DNA of 44,621 nt, from assembly GCA_030917925.1 (NCBI GenBank), contig JAUPTV010000077.1, positions 1 to 44,621 of the forward strand. The letters are read 5' to 3'. The translations under genes and the position numbers were made by a program. Shown piece after piece: positions 26,427 to 35,547 of this stretch (position 1 is the stretch's first letter; every line of letters begins with the position of its first letter). Source of the DNA: Pseudomonadota bacterium. Its GTDB lineage: Bacteria; Pseudomonadota; Gammaproteobacteria; Competibacterales; Competibacteraceae. Below the pieces are notes generated by a model. The model was not told the origin of the DNA. It worked only from the letters and a program-made list of their open reading frames with translations, and ran no database searches.

Positions 26427-28540
26427 TAGCTTCCTCTCGGTGAATGCACAGGTAGTTCAATAGTAAATTCGGTTCCTTCATGAATTTCGCTCCTGACCCG
26501 GATTTTTCCGCCATGCTTTTCAATAATGCCATAGCTGATACTGAGTCCCAGACCGGTGCCCATGCCGACATCTTTGGTGGTGAAAAACGGATCAAATACC
26601 CGGTCGAGATGTTCGGCAGGAATCCCATTGCCATTGTCACGAATCACCATTCGAACCCATTGATTCAGTACTGCGGTTTGAATCCAGACCTCGCCACGAT
26701 CCGGAATGGACTGTGCCGCGTTTTGCAATAGATTCATAAAGACCTGATTGATTTGGCCGGGATGGCACTCTATCGGAGGCAGGTCGCCATAATCGCGATG
26801 AATCGTAATGCGCTCCCCGTATTGCCGGGTCAGCAGATTTAGCGTGGATTCAATCCCTTCATGGATATCGGCCAGCACCAGATCATGATCGTCGGTTCGG
26901 GAAAAGGTGCGCAAATCCAGAACGATCTTTTTCACCCGCGCCGAACCCTCCCGACAACTGGCGATCAGTTCCCGCAGGGTTTGCAGGGTGGTTTGCGGAG
27001 AAGTGGCACTTTGGCTTGATGTATCGTCGGAACGGCTATGTAGAACCGGCAGCGTGGAAACCAGCCCGGCCAGACGCTCCACAGAGTCCTCGATGAATTC
27101 CAGATTGCTGTGAACGTAGCTGATCGGGTTATTCAGTTCGTGAGCGATGCCGGCGACCAACATGCCCAGGGAGGCCATTTTCTCGGCATGAATGAGTTGT
27201 TGCTGGGCAGTTGCCAGATCCCGATAGGCCGTTTCCAGGAGCAGATGGCGCTCGCTTAGTTCATGGTGGGCGTCGATCAGTTCCCGGGTGCGTTCCAGGA
27301 CTTTGCTTTCCAGTTGACGATTCGCAGCTTCCAGCAGCAGACGGCGCTCGCGCTCGGCATTGATCACCCGAATCAGCAAATGACCGATATAAATCAGCGC
27401 CACCAGCATGACCCCGGCCAGGATGGGTAGCCAGAGGTCCATTTTGGTAAACGTCCAGGACGCCAGCGCTACAAATAAACCAGACCACAGGATGGCAACG
27501 AGGGAGGCAGCGGCCGGATCAATCCAGGCGAAGGAGAGGCTGATTATCAGCGCCAGCGCCAGCAACAGCAGCCAGCGCTGAACGGGATCGAGTTGACGGA
27601 TAAACCGCCCATCCAGCAGGTTGTTAATAATGTTGGCCTGCACTTCGACGCCGGGCATCAACGTCCCGGAGGTCCAGGAAAAAGGGGTGAGAAATAAATC
27701 GCCGGTCAAGCGTTGGGGTTCCGGCATTCCCTCCAGCGACCAACCGACCAGAACGATCTTGTCGGCGAAAAATCCGGGCGGCAGCATCCGCTGATCATCC
27801 AGGGCTTGGTAGTAGGACACCGTTGTAAAGGTTCGCGTGGGTCCCCGGTAGTTAATCAACGCATCCTGCAACCAAGTCCGGGAACTCAATCGCCGTTGCT
27901 CCAGTGCGTCGGGATGGCCTGCCGGATTCCCCATAAAACGCCGGAATGCCTGCAAGGCGAAAGAAGGGATATCCGGGGTCTGCAAGTATGTGCGCCGCAC
28001 CACACCATCAGCGTCAATTTTGATCAGGGGGTTGCCGGCGATGGCGGCGTTTCGGAACAAGGGCGCGGGATCAACCCGAATGGTTTGACGAAACAGCGGA
28101 TCATCGAGAATGGAAAATACACTGACCAGCACCACATTTTTAGCATCCTGCAGGGCGCTGGCGAACGCCTGATCATCTTCGGGGTTGGAGGGTTCAGCAA
28201 AGAGAATATCAAAGCCAATGACTCGGGCGCCGGCTTGATTGAGTTTCTGGATCAGTTGGGCGTGGGTAATGCGGGGCCAGGGCCATTGCCGACCCATTTC
28301 CGCCATGGAGGGTTCATCAATGGCGACGATGACAATATCTTTGGCGGGCGGTAACGGGCCACGCAGCGTGAACAGCAGATCGAGTCCTTTCAGTTCGATG
28401 AACGCGAAAAAGGACAGGTTACTGAGAATGAGCGTGATTCCAAAGGCAGCGATGGCAACCAGCGCTGCCGACAGGATTTGGGGGTTTAACTTTAGCAAGG
28501 TGGCGTGCTGATTAGCAGGGAACCTAAACCCACTGCCCAT
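26426..28540 (-). CDS. CHASE2-domain sensor histidine kinase
   Basis: A 704-residue membrane kinase. An N-terminal helix (about 20-42) precedes a large extracytoplasmic CHASE2 domain (about 45-330; [23 protein letters not shown] and [14 protein letters not shown] are hallmarks). Three helices (about 335-400) and a coiled coil follow. The kinase core has H467 in [13 protein letters not shown], an N-box near [21 protein letters not shown] and [18 protein letters not shown]. It is a complete kinase with the response regulator as partner. The ATG at 28540 overlaps the upstream small ORF by 17 nt and lacks its own Shine-Dalgarno site, so it depends on translation of that ORF. The signal sensed by CHASE2 is unknown. 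Confidence 0.95.
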   Translation of the reverse strand: MGSGFRFPANQHATLLKLNPQILSAALVAIAAFGITLILSNLSFFAFIELKGLDLLFTLRGPLPPAKDIVIVAIDEPSMAEMGRQWPWPRITHAQLIQKLNQAGARVIGFDILFAEPSNPEDDQAFASALQDAKNVVLVSVFSILDDPLFRQTIRVDPAPLFRNAAIAGNPLIKIDADGVVRRTYLQTPDIPSFALQAFRRFMGNPAGHPDALEQRRLSSRTWLQDALINYRGPTRTFTTVSYYQALDDQRMLPPGFFADKIVLVGWSLEGMPEPQRLTGDLFLTPFSWTSGTLMPGVEVQANIINNLLDGRFIRQLDPVQRWLLLLALALIISLSFAWIDPAAASLVAILWSGLFVALASWTFTKMDLWLPILAGVMLVALIYIGHLLIRVINAERERRLLLEAANRQLESKVLERTRELIDAHHELSERHLLLETAYRDLATAQQQLIHAEKMASLGMLVAGIAHELNNPISYVHSNLEFIEDSVERLAGLVSTLPVLHSRSDDTSSQSATSPQTTLQTLRELIASCREGSARVKKIVLDLRTFSRTDDHDLVLADIHEGIESTLNLLTRQYGERITIHRDYGDLPPIECHPGQINQVFMNLLQNAAQSIPDRGEVWIQTAVLNQWVRMVIRDNGNGIPAEHLDRVFDPFFTTKDVGMGTGLGLSISYGIIEKHGGKIRVRSEIHEGTEFTIELPVHSPRGS

Positions 28541-28745
28541 TGATGTATTTTAAACATATCCCGGTTGTGGTATTGCAAAGGATAGTTTCGTTTTCCTGAA
28601 TACCGTCGGTGTTCAACCTGAAAAACTGTTTTGTTCCGACTCCATCCACTACCATCATCACCACGGAGTTAGGGCTGGGCTGAGTCAGATTTTCCAACAA
28701 AGTCTTTTCTTCAAATTTAAGCGTTGTCGCAGTCAAAAGAGCCAT
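28524..28745 (-). CDS. Small protein of unknown function in the CHASE2/FecR operon
   Basis: A 73-residue protein I do not recognise. AAGGAGGT lies 8 nt before the ATG, a near-perfect Shine-Dalgarno site and the strongest in this operon, so it is likely to be made in higher amount than its neighbours. The sequence starts MALLTATTLKFEEKTLL, has no signal peptide or membrane helix, and ends with two cysteines (C57 and C64, spaced CNTTTGIC) before KYINGQWV. It sits 27 nt after the FecR-TPR-barrel gene and overlaps the kinase start by 17 nt. Its place between them suggests an accessory signalling, substrate or ligand role, but nothing in the sequence gives its function. A leaderless export or RiPP-like precursor is possible but unsupported. 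Confidence 0.75.
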   Translation of the reverse strand: MALLTATTLKFEEKTLLENLTQPSPNSVVMMVVDGVGTKQFFRLNTDGIQENETILCNTTTGICLKYINGQWV

Positions 28746-28772
28746 TGTTTCATACCTCCTTGCATAGCGTAG

Positions 28773-31700
28773 TTAAAAGTTGAGTGTGATCCGGGCCAGC
28801 CAGGTCCGCTCAGGGAGAAAACGCGGATCAGGATTATTCACGGTCTGAAACCAGTAATCCTGAAACTGAAAGTATTGATTGGTCAGATTTCTGGCTTCAA
28901 GCGCAACAATTCCCCAGCGTTTTGGAAGGCGATAACCCACCGTTGCATCCAGTAAAAAGAAATCATCACTGCCGGATGTTGCTGAAGGATTAGCCACCGA
29001 ATCATAATTGACCGACTGATCGACGTAAGTCGTACCCACTCCGGCGAAAAATCCTGACGGATCGAAATAGCGGATATTAAGCGGTACGGTAGTCGTTTCA
29101 AGCTGGGTTGGAAGGCTCGTCCGCCGATATTGACCATTCAGCATTTTGAATTCTTCATACAGATACTCGGCGGTCACTGACCAGTGGCGATCCAGCAACC
29201 AGTAAAGATAAGCGCGGTATATATTGTCCTGATCCTCTTCAATCTCAAAAGGTCCACCGATCCCGAAAGGCATTTCCAGGTCGCGCTGCAAGAACTCCAA
29301 ACCGCTGAATAGCGTGGGGGTCAACTGTACGTCAAGACCAATCCCATAGTTTTTTGAAGACGTGCCATCCGCATTGTCGAAAAACTGATTGAAGCCGGCA
29401 ATTTGGGTGGGTTCAATCGTTTGATTCACAACTAATGCCCGTTTAACTACCTGAAACACGGCAGCGCGTAACGCTAGTTGATCGGTAAGGCTCCATCGCA
29501 ATCCTAGCTTCGGATTCAGTTGATGCAAACTAAAATTTAGCTGATCATAACTATCATAACTCAAACCCAGCGTTCCCGTGATATCAGGAGAAAACCGGAT
29601 ATTGGCATAACTATAAACCGTCGTCTGGTTAACTGGAAAGTTAAAATCTGGATAGGGTGTGCCAGGGTTAGAATAATTGTACTGATTTCTATAGAAGCTA
29701 AAACCAGCAATGGTATTGAACAGATTATCTTTATAAAGCCATTGTATTTCTGATTGAGTACCATTAGTTTCATTAATCAGTTGAAACCCATTTTCCCCAT
29801 AAAAATAATCAAGATCAATATTCCGGTCAGTGTAGATCAATGAAGCAATCACACTGTTCTGTGGCGATAGCGAATAATGAAGACCGCCTCGGGCGATTTC
29901 CTGAGTCGTATTATTTCGATCTTTTGGCGCAAAGCGGCCATCGAAATTCAAATTCAAGTCGCCTTCGTTACTCTCATATCGACGGTACTCGGCTTGGAGA
30001 TTCAGTTCCGGCGTCACTTCAGCCTGAACAAATACATCGTAGAGATCATGCTGCAAATCGCTATTGGGACGGAAGCCATCGGTCTGGTAGTGGAATTGCC
30101 CCAGACTGTAGGAAAAAGGCCCATTTAGTCCGGAGGCCACCACTTCATCTCCCCAGGTACTATTATTACCCGCCACTCCAGAGGCATAAAACTGCGTCTG
30201 GTCGCGCTCAAAGAGCGACATGTATTCGTTAAAAGCCATTTTAGAGACGCCGGTGCGCGCCAGAATATTCAGATTAGTCGCGACCAGACTGGGCTGAATG
30301 GGGTTGATATTGATCGGTTGCAACAACTGGGCTTGGAGCAATTCGCTAACCTGAGCGATTTCGTAACGGGGACGCCCCGCATAACTGTTCGAGAGAAAAC
30401 GGTGCGCTGAATAGTTGGTCGGATCGAGGCTCAGTGATTGCGTCGCCTTCTCTTGCGCTAATTGCTCGAAGCCCAAATTTTCATAAATGCCGGCCTGACT
30501 GGCTTCGCGGGTCGCCAAATCCTCATCCAGCAAGAGTTTGGAGCGGTAAACCGTGCGGTTATCATTTAACTCAATGGATCGCTGCACATTGTCCAGCGCC
30601 TCTACCGGACGGTTGACGCTTTGCAGGCGAATGGCGTTATACAAATACGGGGTGGGATCGCGGGGATCGAGTTGCTTGGCCAATTCCAGATATTTCTGCG
30701 CCCGCTGGTCATCCTTGGCCTCATAGAACGCCTTGCCCAGATAGCTGTTGTAGAGCGCGACCTGCGGCTCCAGCAACGTCGCTTTCCGCATTTCTGCCAC
30801 CGCCGCGTCGGTCTGATTCTCCCGAAATAGCACCAGGCCCAGGCCCAGATGCGGCAGACCCAGCGTAGAATTCTGGGCGATGGCGGTTTGAAACGCCTCG
30901 CGGGCCTCATTCACTCGGTAGTGCGTCAGTTGCAGGAAGCCCCACACCGTGTTGACCATCGCGTCATTCGGGGCTACCTGCCGCGCCCGCTCTGCGACCT
31001 TCATGGCCTCTTTCAGCCGCCCCATACCAAACAGCAGGCTGCTTTCCTGAACCAGTGTTTGCGGATTGTCCGGGTCGAGCGCCACCGCTTGTTGGGCAGA
31101 ATGCAGCGCCCCATCCAGATCAAATTCGGCCTGCTGGACCCAACTCAGACTCAGGTATGCGGATGAGGCGCTCGGATTCGCCGCTATCGCCCGTTCCGCG
31201 TCCGCCCGCGCCTCAGCCTTCCGGTTCTGCGTCAACTCCAGCGTCGCCCGGAGACTATAGGCTTCAACGTCCTGGGGGTTACGCGCCAAAGCCCGATCCA
31301 GCGCCTGCCGGGCGGCGGGAACTTGACCGGCGAAGAGATAGCGTTGCGCCGCTTGAACCTCCGTACCCTGACCCTTGGCGAGCGGTGGGTAGTACAGCGA
31401 CCATTGCACGGCATCGAGCGGGTTGAGCAGAAGCGTCTTGCGCGGCGCTTCACCCACCCGCACATCAGCCTGTTCATTGGCCGCCACCATAACGCTGCCT
31501 TGTGGGTTGCTGAATTCCACCAGCCCGTTGACGACCGCCAACCGCGCCGAATCCTGCGGCCCCACGGCCAGATTGAACTCGGTGCCGCGAATGGTGGCGG
31601 TCGCCGGGACAGTTTGAATTTCCAGGGGTTCACCGCTGTTGCGCACCCACACTTCGCCGCTCAGCATCCGCAGGATGTTTTGCACGGTTTGCCCGGCTGT

Positions 31701-32015
31701 AGCCAAAAAACCTTCAGGCGGGGGAACGCTTTGCTTGAGTTCCAACTGGCTCAGGGCATTCAGCTTGAGTTGCGTCCCGCTGGCCAGCAGGATCGCCGCC
31801 CGGCTGCCCGCGCCGGTGCGCACCGTGTCTCCGGCCGCCAGCGTCATTCCCGCATTTACCGCTTGCCAACGGCCTTCCCGCAGGACTTCAACCGTACCCA
31901 ATGCGCTGATGACCTCGCCGGCGTTTTCGGCCAGCACCGGGTAGAGCGGTAGGAGACTGAGAATGAAAACAAGCATCAATCTGACGGAATACCGCTGGTT
32001 GTGGAACGCAAGCAT
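28773..32015 (-). CDS. FecR domain / TPR / outer-membrane beta-barrel protein
   Basis: A 1080-residue secreted protein of three parts. A signal peptide ends near LYPVLA-EN (about residue 29). Residues about 32-185 form a FecR domain (GTVEVLREGRWQAVNAGMTL, GDTVRTGAGSRAAILLASGT, ATIRGTEFNLAV). Residues about 215-550 are many TPR units (SLRATLELTQNRKAEARADA is one). The last 500 residues are beta-strand-rich, dense in aromatic-ending strands, and finish in TLNF, the C-terminal Phe of outer-membrane barrels. It is probably an outer-membrane pore with a periplasmic scaffold. ATG 32015 has AAGGA 9 nt upstream; an upstream GTG (32045) lies inside a repeat. It heads the operon with the small protein, CHASE2 kinase and regulator. 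The substrate is unknown. Confidence 0.9.
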   Translation of the reverse strand: MLAFHNQRYSVRLMLVFILSLLPLYPVLAENAGEVISALGTVEVLREGRWQAVNAGMTLAAGDTVRTGAGSRAAILLASGTQLKLNALSQLELKQSVPPPEGFLATAGQTVQNILRMLSGEVWVRNSGEPLEIQTVPATATIRGTEFNLAVGPQDSARLAVVNGLVEFSNPQGSVMVAANEQADVRVGEAPRKTLLLNPLDAVQWSLYYPPLAKGQGTEVQAAQRYLFAGQVPAARQALDRALARNPQDVEAYSLRATLELTQNRKAEARADAERAIAANPSASSAYLSLSWVQQAEFDLDGALHSAQQAVALDPDNPQTLVQESSLLFGMGRLKEAMKVAERARQVAPNDAMVNTVWGFLQLTHYRVNEAREAFQTAIAQNSTLGLPHLGLGLVLFRENQTDAAVAEMRKATLLEPQVALYNSYLGKAFYEAKDDQRAQKYLELAKQLDPRDPTPYLYNAIRLQSVNRPVEALDNVQRSIELNDNRTVYRSKLLLDEDLATREASQAGIYENLGFEQLAQEKATQSLSLDPTNYSAHRFLSNSYAGRPRYEIAQVSELLQAQLLQPININPIQPSLVATNLNILARTGVSKMAFNEYMSLFERDQTQFYASGVAGNNSTWGDEVVASGLNGPFSYSLGQFHYQTDGFRPNSDLQHDLYDVFVQAEVTPELNLQAEYRRYESNEGDLNLNFDGRFAPKDRNNTTQEIARGGLHYSLSPQNSVIASLIYTDRNIDLDYFYGENGFQLINETNGTQSEIQWLYKDNLFNTIAGFSFYRNQYNYSNPGTPYPDFNFPVNQTTVYSYANIRFSPDITGTLGLSYDSYDQLNFSLHQLNPKLGLRWSLTDQLALRAAVFQVVKRALVVNQTIEPTQIAGFNQFFDNADGTSSKNYGIGLDVQLTPTLFSGLEFLQRDLEMPFGIGGPFEIEEDQDNIYRAYLYWLLDRHWSVTAEYLYEEFKMLNGQYRRTSLPTQLETTTVPLNIRYFDPSGFFAGVGTTYVDQSVNYDSVANPSATSGSDDFFLLDATVGYRLPKRWGIVALEARNLTNQYFQFQDYWFQTVNNPDPRFLPERTWLARITLNF

Positions 32016-32046
32016 CTGTTTTTTTCCTTGTGCGTAACCGTTCACT

Positions 32047-32146
32047 CCCCTCGCCCGCAGGCGGGAGAGGGGCTGGGGGTGAGGGCTGTGGATTCAACGG
32101 CTTACCCCCTCACCCTAGCCCTCTCCCCCTTGGCAGGGGGAGAGGG
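32047..32146. repeat. Paired palindromic repeats (BIME-like) between thrH and the FecR gene
   Basis: Two hairpins face each other: CCCCTCGCCCGC/GCGGGAGAGGGG (32047-32072, one mismatch) and CCCTCTCCCCCT/AGGGGGAGAGGG (32119-32146, perfect 12 bp, loop TGGC). Each has a GGGGGTGAGGG tail pointing towards the other. This is the layout of paired REP units. The element fills the 153-bp gap and could stabilise or end the thrH transcript. Confidence 0.85.
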
Positions 32147-32168
32147 GACAGAACGCTTACCCTTGTGA

Positions 32169-32777
32169 TTACAACGAACGGGCGCTGGCCTGGCGGAACG
32201 CCTCACGCATCTCGTCAAACGTTCGGGCGACGGGGAATTGCGGGAATTCATCGATCACATTCTGTGGCGGCCGGAACAGAATTCCGGCATCCGCTTCTGC
32301 CAGCATGGCCGTATCATTATAGGAATCGCCAGCGGCAATCACCCGGAAGTGGAGACCATGGAACGCCCGCACCGCCTGCCGCTTGGAATCCGGCTGGCGC
32401 AGGGTATAACCGACCACCCGGTCATTCTCCACCTCCAGCCGATGGCAGAACAGCGCTGGCCAGCCGAGTTGCCGCATCAACGGCATGGCGAACTCATAAT
32501 AAGTATCCGAAAGAATCACCACCTGGAACCGCTCACGCAGCCAGTCCAGACAGTCCCGCGCCCCTTCCAGCGGTCCCATCCCGGCGATGACCTGTTGAAT
32601 ATCCGACAATTTCAAACCATGCTGATCCAGCAGCGCCAACCGCCCACGCATCAACTGATCGTAATCGGGAATATCGCGGGTCGTCAGCCGCAACGCATCG
32701 ATGCCGGTACGTTCGGCGACATTAATCCAGATTTCCGGAATCAAGACCCCTTCCAGGTCCAGACAAGCAAGTTCCAT
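32169..32777 (-). CDS. thrH: ThrH: phosphoserine phosphatase / homoserine phosphotransferase
   Basis: A 202-residue HAD-superfamily protein, very close to Pseudomonas ThrH as I recall it. Motifs are DLEGVL (nucleophile D7 and acid/base E9), ILSDTYYEF (motif II Ser), a Lys in [10 protein letters not shown] and the metal site [12 protein letters not shown]. ThrH dephosphorylates phosphoserine and can pass the phosphate to homoserine, so it links serine and threonine synthesis in the cytoplasm. AAAGGGG lies 6 nt before the ATG. It is separated from the next gene (the FecR-TPR protein) by palindromic repeats and probably is an independent unit. Confidence 0.95.
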   Translation of the reverse strand: MELACLDLEGVLIPEIWINVAERTGIDALRLTTRDIPDYDQLMRGRLALLDQHGLKLSDIQQVIAGMGPLEGARDCLDWLRERFQVVILSDTYYEFAMPLMRQLGWPALFCHRLEVENDRVVGYTLRQPDSKRQAVRAFHGLHFRVIAAGDSYNDTAMLAEADAGILFRPPQNVIDEFPQFPVARTFDEMREAFRQASARSL

Positions 32778-32862
32778 GAGAAGCCCCTTTAAAAAACAAC
32801 AAGATCAAATAATAGCGGTGTCGTGCGGCGTCAAAGCATCAATTATAGCGCGGGCTTCTTTT

Positions 32863-33639
32863 TCAGGACTCCTCCAGCAAACTGGCCAGTTGCTGCGTAT
32901 TGAGCCGTAGCCGCAACGCCAGCACCATGATCAGGTCAATCGCCGCCTTGGGATTCTGTTCCAGAAACGGCATGAAATCGTTGCGGTGGATGACCATCAG
33001 TTCACTCGGTTCCAGCGTCACAGCCGTGGCAGAACGGCCCCGACCGTCGAGCATGGCGATTTCACCGACGATTTCGCCCTGGCCCACCGTACCCAGTACA
33101 ACATCCCGTCCCTCCCCATCCGCCACGCTGACCTGAAGCCGCCCGTTGAGGATGACCATCATCGCCTCACCCGGCGAATCCTTTTCAAAAACGACGCTCT
33201 TGCTCTGCAACGTCACGATGCGCGAGATGGCCATGATTTTCTCAAGATTAGCCGCTGAGAAATTGCGGAACAGGAAGCACTTGCGCAGAATATCCACCCG
33301 GTTGCTCCGAGGCGTTGCAGGTCTTTGACCAAGAGTCAACGCCCCATGCAACTGGCTGGCGATCAGCGGGCGCCGGATGCAGGCATAGTCGGATTCGAGC
33401 ATCGGCGACACCGAAGCCAGAATATGCGCCACATTGGGCTGATTCTGCCGATACTCATTCCAGAACATCATCGCCCCCGGATCATCGGCGTTGACGATGA
33501 AAATATCCGCGGCTTCCGCACTATCGGCTAACCATTTATAGATGACATCCTGGTTACTGGCGACAGACAGAATATTGCGAATCATCCGGCGATCTTTCTC
33601 CGGAAATCCCAACACATTAACCGCCATTGTTTTTGACAT
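32863..33639 (-). CDS. Pseudo-receiver plus cyclic-nucleotide-binding protein
   Basis: A 258-residue cytoplasmic protein with two parts. Residues about 5-105 look like a degenerate response-regulator receiver: VNVLGFPEKDRRMIRNIL, then ADIFIVNADDPGAMMFW, where a receiver carries its phospho-Asp, and later RRPL in place of the usual Lys strand. Residues about 115-245 are a cNMP-binding domain with ESDSPGEAMMVILNGRL-like strands (EKDSPGEAMMVILNGRL) and the cassette GQGEIVGEIAMLDGRGRSATA. No HTH is present. It could sense cAMP or c-di-GMP and act by protein contact. It is divergent from the DUF3011 gene. Confidence 0.8.
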   Translation of the reverse strand: MSKTMAVNVLGFPEKDRRMIRNILSVASNQDVIYKWLADSAEAADIFIVNADDPGAMMFWNEYRQNQPNVAHILASVSPMLESDYACIRRPLIASQLHGALTLGQRPATPRSNRVDILRKCFLFRNFSAANLEKIMAISRIVTLQSKSVVFEKDSPGEAMMVILNGRLQVSVADGEGRDVVLGTVGQGEIVGEIAMLDGRGRSATAVTLEPSELMVIHRNDFMPFLEQNPKAAIDLIMVLALRLRLNTQQLASLLEES

Positions 33640-33717
33640 CGTATTGAATCCCCTTTTGTTGATCGATGATGACGTGGTTTATAGTAAATCCATGCCTCAT
33701 CATAGGTATTACCGCGC

Positions 33718-33723
33718 TATAAT
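33718..33723 (+). promoter_or_regulatory. Perfect -10 hexamer before the DUF3011 gene
   Basis: TATAAT at 33718-33723 lies 54 nt before the ATG in the 137-bp divergent gap (33640-33776). No good -35 is seen at 16-18 nt. It is a candidate promoter only. Confidence 0.4.
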
Positions 33724-33776
33724 TCATCGCTACGTTCGGATCAGGCGATTCACGCTAACCCTACAGGACCACGCCA

Positions 33777-34415
33777 ATGCATAACTCGACTCCTGCTTCG
33801 GTGCTCCGGCAGCGACCGCTGACGGCGCTTACCCTGGCGATCCCGTTGTTACTGGCCGGATTATCGCCGGGCTATGCACAACCCTATGGAGGGCCACCCC
33901 CTGACTATTCTGGCCATCGCGATATGATCCGCTGCGCTTCCGATGGCGATTATCGGCATTGTCGGGCTGACACGCGTGATGGCGTTCGATTGTACCGGCA
34001 ACTGAGCAACCATGCTTGTCGCTACAATGATAGCTGGGGCTATGATCAACGCGGCGTGTGGGTCGATAACGGTTGCCGGGGCGAATTTCAACTTTATGCC
34101 GGCAACAGTAGCGAGAGCAAGGATAAAAAAGACCAGGATCATACCGCCGCCATTATCGGCGGGGTGGTCGCACTGGGCATCCTGGGCGCAGTGCTGTCCG
34201 AACACGATAAAAAATCGGACCCGGGTCCTCCGGCTAACGTGGTCCGCTGCGAATCCGATGGCAATTATCGGCATTGCCGGGCCGATATTCGGGGCCGGGT
34301 CAATGTATATCGGCAATTGAGCCGGGCCAGTTGCCGCTATAACGACACCTGGGGTTACGACCGGCGCGGCGTCTGGGTGGATAATGGCTGTCGCGCTGAA
34401 TTTACCCTGAACTAA
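33777..34415 (+). CDS. Secreted protein with two DUF3011 domains
   Basis: A 212-residue exported protein. The signal peptide ends about SPGYA-QP (residue 34). Two copies of a DUF3011 domain (about 50-107 and 156-212) share near-identical sequence. Each has four Cys with exactly the same spacing (53/62/81/100 and 158/167/186/205) and ends in a GVWVDNGC stretch, as this family does. Between them lies a hydrophobic segment AAIIGGVVALGILGAVL (about 124-140), which could be a membrane anchor or a buried helix. AGGA stands 8 nt before the ATG. The Cys pairs suggest disulfides in the periplasm; function is unknown to me, possibly glycan binding. It precedes the TAXI receptor by 35 nt. Confidence 0.85.
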   Translation: MHNSTPASVLRQRPLTALTLAIPLLLAGLSPGYAQPYGGPPPDYSGHRDMIRCASDGDYRHCRADTRDGVRLYRQLSNHACRYNDSWGYDQRGVWVDNGCRGEFQLYAGNSSESKDKKDQDHTAAIIGGVVALGILGAVLSEHDKKSDPGPPANVVRCESDGNYRHCRADIRGRVNVYRQLSRASCRYNDTWGYDRRGVWVDNGCRAEFTLN

Positions 34416-34450
34416 CTTCAATTTTCCAATGCCACGAGGCAATTCATTCC

Positions 34451-35428
34451 ATGAACATTCGCTTACTGATTAGCGCCTGCCTGAGCCTGAGTCTGTCCGG
34501 ACTGGCGATTCCGCTGCAAGCCGCAACGCCGGCGATGACCGAACTGAATTTGATGACGGGCCGTGAAGCCGGCACCTACTATCAAATGGGGCGCGACCTG
34601 AAAAAACTGGCCAGTCAACATCAGATCGATTTGGCGGTTATTCCTTCGGCGGGTTCGCTGGAGAATATTTTCAAGGTCTATGAATACCCCAGCCTCCAAC
34701 TGGGCTTCAGCCAGTTTGACAGTCTGAGCCTGGTCGCCATGGAGGCGGCGGTCGGCGAAGACGAGGACAGCGTGGAGCTGGGCAAGGTCGCTAACTCGCT
34801 GCAACTGGTGCTGCCGCTGTTCTATGAAGAAGTCCATGTGATCGTCAAGTCGCCGGAGATTAAACAGATGGCCGATCTGAATGGCAAGCGGGTGGCACTG
34901 GGCGATGTGGTCAGCGGCGCTTATGGCACGGCGGCGACCCTGCTGGAGTTGTTAGAGATTAAACCTGCCGAAGAGCGGGATCTGGACGCCGTGACCGCCC
35001 TCGCAGCGCTGCACCAGGGAGAAATCGACGCCCTGATCCATGTGGTCGGCGCGCCCGCCCGGTTGTTCGCCGGTCCAGCCGATGGTGCCAACGCGCTGCA
35101 TCTGATTCCCATCCCCGTCTCCGAAAAATTGGCCAAAAATGAACTCCTCCAGACCTTCTATCGGACGGCGACCATTCCAGCGGCGACTTATAGCTGGCAG
35201 GAGCCGGCGATTTCCACGGTAGCGGTTGGCGCGGTGCTGTTCACCAGCGACAAGGGGCCGGATGAGGAGCGTTGTCGCGCCATTGGCCGGTTCGCCAGAA
35301 TGGTGTACGACAACCTGAATGAACTGGGCCGCACTGGCCACCCGAAATGGAAGAATATCGCCATCGACCGCGAAGCCCTGTTGAAAGCGCCCCATCTTTC
35401 ACCTTGCGTCGCACAGGCGTTTAAATAA
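34451..35428 (+). CDS. TAXI-family TRAP transporter solute-binding protein
   Basis: A 325-residue periplasmic binding protein. The signal peptide (cleavage about LQA-AT, residue 24) is followed by LNLMTGREAGTYYQMGRDL, the TAXI start with the Gly-Tyr-Tyr pocket. It then shows AVIPSAGSLENIF, LGFSQFDSL and a later KRVALGDVVSGAYGTA stretch. TAXI receptors normally deliver small carboxylates such as glutamate or 2-oxo acids to a fused TRAP membrane subunit. No TRAP membrane gene lies beside it, so it is either paired with a distant one or works as a sensor. The start follows GAGG at 11 nt. pilB begins 119 nt downstream. Confidence 0.9.
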   Translation: MNIRLLISACLSLSLSGLAIPLQAATPAMTELNLMTGREAGTYYQMGRDLKKLASQHQIDLAVIPSAGSLENIFKVYEYPSLQLGFSQFDSLSLVAMEAAVGEDEDSVELGKVANSLQLVLPLFYEEVHVIVKSPEIKQMADLNGKRVALGDVVSGAYGTAATLLELLEIKPAEERDLDAVTALAALHQGEIDALIHVVGAPARLFAGPADGANALHLIPIPVSEKLAKNELLQTFYRTATIPAATYSWQEPAISTVAVGAVLFTSDKGPDEERCRAIGRFARMVYDNLNELGRTGHPKWKNIAIDREALLKAPHLSPCVAQAFK

Positions 35429-35547
35429 GTGTTACTGGCCGCGACAGTCATGGCTCCCCCTTTCCAAGCTTCCCGGCATGGTCTAAAGTTGAATCGTCAA
35501 GCGGGCGATAACTCCAGGCGTCCGGTCATTCACTGAATCAATAAGTC

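Noticed and set aside
24796-32168. Sigma-54 promoter (TGGCAC-N5-TTGCA) for the CHASE2/FecR operon or XRE gene
   Set aside because: No stretch with both GG and GC elements at the right spacing was found by eye.
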